DNA of 8,089 nt, from the NCBI GenBank assembly GCA_019117105.1, contig DXAH01000045.1, forward strand, positions 1 through 8,089, in the 5' to 3' direction. Position numbers and translations under genes: made by a program. The notes beneath the pieces were generated by a model that saw only the letters and a program-made list of their open reading frames with translations, was not told where the DNA came from and searched no databases. Positions 6,508 through 8,089 of the stretch are shown in pieces (the first letter of the stretch is position 1; each line of letters opens with the position of its first letter). This stretch comes from Duodenibacillus intestinigallinarum (GTDB lineage: Bacteria > Pseudomonadota > Gammaproteobacteria > Burkholderiales > Burkholderiaceae_F).

Positions 6508-6548
6508 TGTCCCTATCCGATACACCTCCCGGGAAAGGGACATTTTTT
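6508..6548 (+). terminator. Terminator-like structure just before the peptidase ribosome site
   Basis: TGTCCC (6508-6513) can pair with GGGACA (6537-6542), and six T residues follow (6543-6548). A shorter alternative stem, TCCC-GGGAAA-GGGA (6527-6540), ends close to the same T-run. The run directly precedes the ribosome site AAGGA (6549-6553). The long stem has a 23-base loop, so it is weak. A transcript starting near 6514 would lack its left arm, whereas read-through from the two-component genes would contain it. Confidence 0.35.
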
Positions 6549-6561
6549 AAGGACAAACCAA

Positions 6562-7674
6562 ATGCTCGAGACCTACCTCCAAGACCTCGCCGAAGTTGTC
6601 AATCTCGACTGCGGCAGCGCCAACTGCGAAGGCGTCACCAAGGTGGCCAACATCATGAAGCGCCACTTCGACTCCATCGGTTTTGCGACGGAACTTGTGG
6701 ACCTCGGCCCGAAGGCCGGCAAGGGTCTGTTTGCGACGAACAAGCCCGGTGCCGAAAAGTTCGACATCATGTTCAATGCTCACCTCGACACCGTGTTTCC
6801 CGACGGTACCGCCGCCGCACGCCCCTTCAAGGTTGAAGACGGCAAGGTGACGGGGCCGGGTTGCGCCGACTGCAAGGCCGGTGTCATCGCGATCTTCCAC
6901 GCTCTCAAGAACGCCCGCAAGGAAGACCTTGATCGTCTGGCCATCGCTGTGTGCTACAACCCCGACGAAGAAATCAGCTCGCTTTCCTCCCGCGAATGGC
7001 TCCAGCAGATGGCTTCCAAGTGCAAGCGCGCCATCGTTTGCGAACCGGGCCGCGCCACGGGTGCCTTCGTTCGTTCCCGCAAGGGCCGCTCCGTTTGGAA
7101 CGTGGTCGTGCACGGCGTGGCCGCTCATGCCGGCAACAACCCGCAGGACGGCCGCAGCGCGGTTCTGGCTGCCGCTCACCTCACGATCGCCATCACCAAC
7201 CTTCAGGACCTCGAAGGCAAGGGCACGAGCGTGACGGTCGGCGTTATCGAAGGCGGTACGGTCTGCAACACGGTTCCCGAAAAGTGCACCCTTAAGATCG
7301 ACACCCGCTGCTGGAACGACGAAGACGGCCGCGAAATCGACGAAGGCATCGAAGCTCTGGCCAAGCAGAATTGGGGCGACGGCATCACCGTTGAAGCCAC
7401 GCGCGTTTCCAAGTCCCCGGCCATGCCCTGCACGGACGCCACCAAGGAACTCGTTGAAATGGTCAATCGTGCTGCCAAGGAAGAAGGCTACGAAGCCACT
7501 TGGGTCGATGCCGGCGGCGGCTCCGACGCCAACCGCATCGCTCAGGTCGGCGTGCCCGTCATTGACGGCGTGGCTCCTGCCGGTGCCGGTTTCCATTCCG
7601 AACGCGAATACCTGCGCGTGGACACGATCGAAAACCGCGTTCGTACGCTTAGCCGCGTTCTGCAATATCTCTAA
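6562..7674 (+). CDS. M20 family metallopeptidase, carboxypeptidase G2-like
   Basis: This 370-residue cytoplasmic enzyme (no signal peptide) is of usual length for M20 peptidases. The dinuclear zinc ligands and catalytic acids are all present: H74 and D76 in NAHLDTVFP, D103 in GPGCADCKAG, E136 (general base) and E137 in NPDEEIS, E161 in CEPG, and H345 in GAGFHSE. The dimerisation-domain histidine is H189 in AAHAGNNP. The segment GPGCADCKAG has cysteines where relatives usually carry GPGAADMKGG. The start at 6562 is chosen for AAGGA eight bases upstream and the family-like N-terminus. Relatives remove C-terminal glutamate or cleave N-acyl amino acids and dipeptides; the substrate cannot be read from the sequence. 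It follows the regulator gene and shares a regulatory box with dcuC, suggesting that it processes what the carrier imports. Codons strongly favour AAG, GGC, GCC and ATC, suggesting high expression. Confidence 0.9.
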   Translation: MLETYLQDLAEVVNLDCGSANCEGVTKVANIMKRHFDSIGFATELVDLGPKAGKGLFATNKPGAEKFDIMFNAHLDTVFPDGTAAARPFKVEDGKVTGPGCADCKAGVIAIFHALKNARKEDLDRLAIAVCYNPDEEISSLSSREWLQQMASKCKRAIVCEPGRATGAFVRSRKGRSVWNVVVHGVAAHAGNNPQDGRSAVLAAAHLTIAITNLQDLEGKGTSVTVGVIEGGTVCNTVPEKCTLKIDTRCWNDEDGREIDEGIEALAKQNWGDGITVEATRVSKSPAMPCTDATKELVEMVNRAAKEEGYEATWVDAGGGSDANRIAQVGVPVIDGVAPAGAGFHSEREYLRVDTIENRVRTLSRVLQYL

Positions 7675-7721
7675 CAAGAAGGCCGGACGTCTGATCTGAC
7701 AAAAATACGCTCCTGCAATTT

Positions 7722-7768
7722 GGGCGGCACCTATCGAAGAATTTCTCCGAAAGTGCCGCCCTCTTTTT
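7722..7768 (+). terminator. Rho-independent terminator after the M20 peptidase gene
   Basis: Perfect 9-base arms GGGCGGCAC (7722-7730) and GTGCCGCCC (7753-7761) enclose a 22-base loop and are followed by TCTTTTT. It lies 47 bases after the peptidase stop and ends the plus-strand block. Read on the minus strand there is no T-run of note, so it probably does not serve rnhB. Confidence 0.88.
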
Positions 7769-7847
7769 GTCTTCTGTAATAAAGAGAATCTATCAAAATT
7801 CTGTTATTGTGTCGGACTTTTGCTTTTTGCGCAAGGCAATCATTGGG

Positions 7848-8089
7848 TTATGTCAATTCAAGCTCGTCTTCTTTGCCCTTTCGCATTTCGATCACTTTTT
7901 TTACCGGTGCAAAGGTCTTGCGATGAGCCGGCAAAGGACCGTATTTTTCGAGTGCAGCCAAATGTTCAGGGGTGCCGTAACCCTTGTGCTTGGCAAAGCC
8001 GTATTCGGGATGCTCCTTGTCGAGCTCCACAAGCCACTGGTCACGCGTAGTCTTCGCGATGATCGACGCCGCGGAAATGGCAGCCACCT
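7848..8089 (-). CDS. rnhB: Ribonuclease HII, C-terminal part, N-terminus beyond window
   Basis: The last 79 codons of a minus-strand gene end at TAA (7848-7850), and the frame continues through the right edge. The visible sequence matches the RNase HII C-terminus: VAAISAASIIAKTTRD near the edge (the final D is the fourth active-site carboxylate region), YGFAKHKGYGTPEHL, then LPAHRKTFAPVKKV and an acidic-basic tail. RNase HII removes ribonucleotides and RNA-DNA hybrid strands from the genome. The GTG near the edge codes for an internal valine and is not the start. It is convergent with the peptidase gene, with a 173-base gap that contains the peptidase terminator and no further gene. Confidence 0.93.
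   Translation of the reverse strand, partial: VAAISAASIIAKTTRDQWLVELDKEHPEYGFAKHKGYGTPEHLAALEKYGPLPAHRKTFAPVKKVIEMRKGKEDELELT

Noticed and set aside
6547..7677. Long open frame of 376 codons antisense to the M20 peptidase gene
   Set aside because: It is a shadow produced by the strong codon bias of the peptidase gene; its translation has no recognisable domain, and the plus-strand frame has all catalytic motifs.
7808..7816. GTGTCGGAC resembling half of the DUF134 palindrome near rnhB
   Set aside because: A single short half-match with no partner arm and no promoter context; chance is sufficient.
1..8089. Insertion sequences, CRISPR arrays, tRNA or rRNA genes, attachment sites
   Set aside because: No transposase, regularly spaced repeats, tRNA-like cloverleaf or rRNA sequence was seen on either strand.

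Overview
The window looks like a chromosomal segment of a Gram-negative, probably gut-dwelling beta-proteobacterium of the Sutterellaceae type (Sutterella/Parasutterella relatives). The grounds are moderately high GC, proteobacterial-type proteins throughout, and the combination of a DcuC anaerobic dicarboxylate carrier with a TtrS-like sensor kinase. The taxonomic call is an inference from protein resemblance, not from a marker gene.

Layout from left to right. (1) A minus-strand DUF134/UPF0251 DNA-binding protein is cut off by the left edge (1-340). It has its own promoter and a perfect 8+8 palindrome. (2) Upstream of it on the same strand, at 422-2074, is a single uninterrupted reading frame that joins a complete ketopantoate reductase (PanE/ApbA) to a complete NfsA-type FMN nitroreductase. 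(3) A divergent 338-base gap (2075-2412) holds leader hairpins and a regulatory box but no gene. (4) A plus-strand block follows: dcuC (2413-3804) with a strong terminator, a periplasmic-binding-domain histidine kinase (3919-5829), an overlapping FixJ/TtrR-type response regulator (5826-6467), and an M20 metallopeptidase (6562-7674) with a strong terminator. (5) The 3' part of rnhB (RNase HII) enters from the right edge on the minus strand (7848-8089).

The most informative finding is an identical 18-base sequence, TTGAACCAAGGTACAAGG, placed once upstream of dcuC (2214-2231) and once upstream of the peptidase (6464-6481). It is the core of a near-perfect 18-base palindrome. In both places a candidate -10 hexamer (CAGAAT or AAGAAT) follows at exactly the same distance, which puts the box near -42, the usual place for a class II activator. 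The simplest reading is that the two-component system encoded between these genes recognises a periplasmic ligand and switches on the carrier and the peptidase together.

The proposed system is therefore sense, import and hydrolyse. A TtrS-like sensor detects an anionic compound, a DcuC-family carrier brings in a (di)carboxylate-like substrate, and a cytoplasmic carboxypeptidase-G2-like enzyme cleaves it. No tetrathionate reductase genes are present, so the ligand is unlikely to be inferred correctly from the TtrS name alone. The substrate is unknown. Whether the divergent reductase-nitroreductase fusion belongs to the same system cannot be decided from the sequence.
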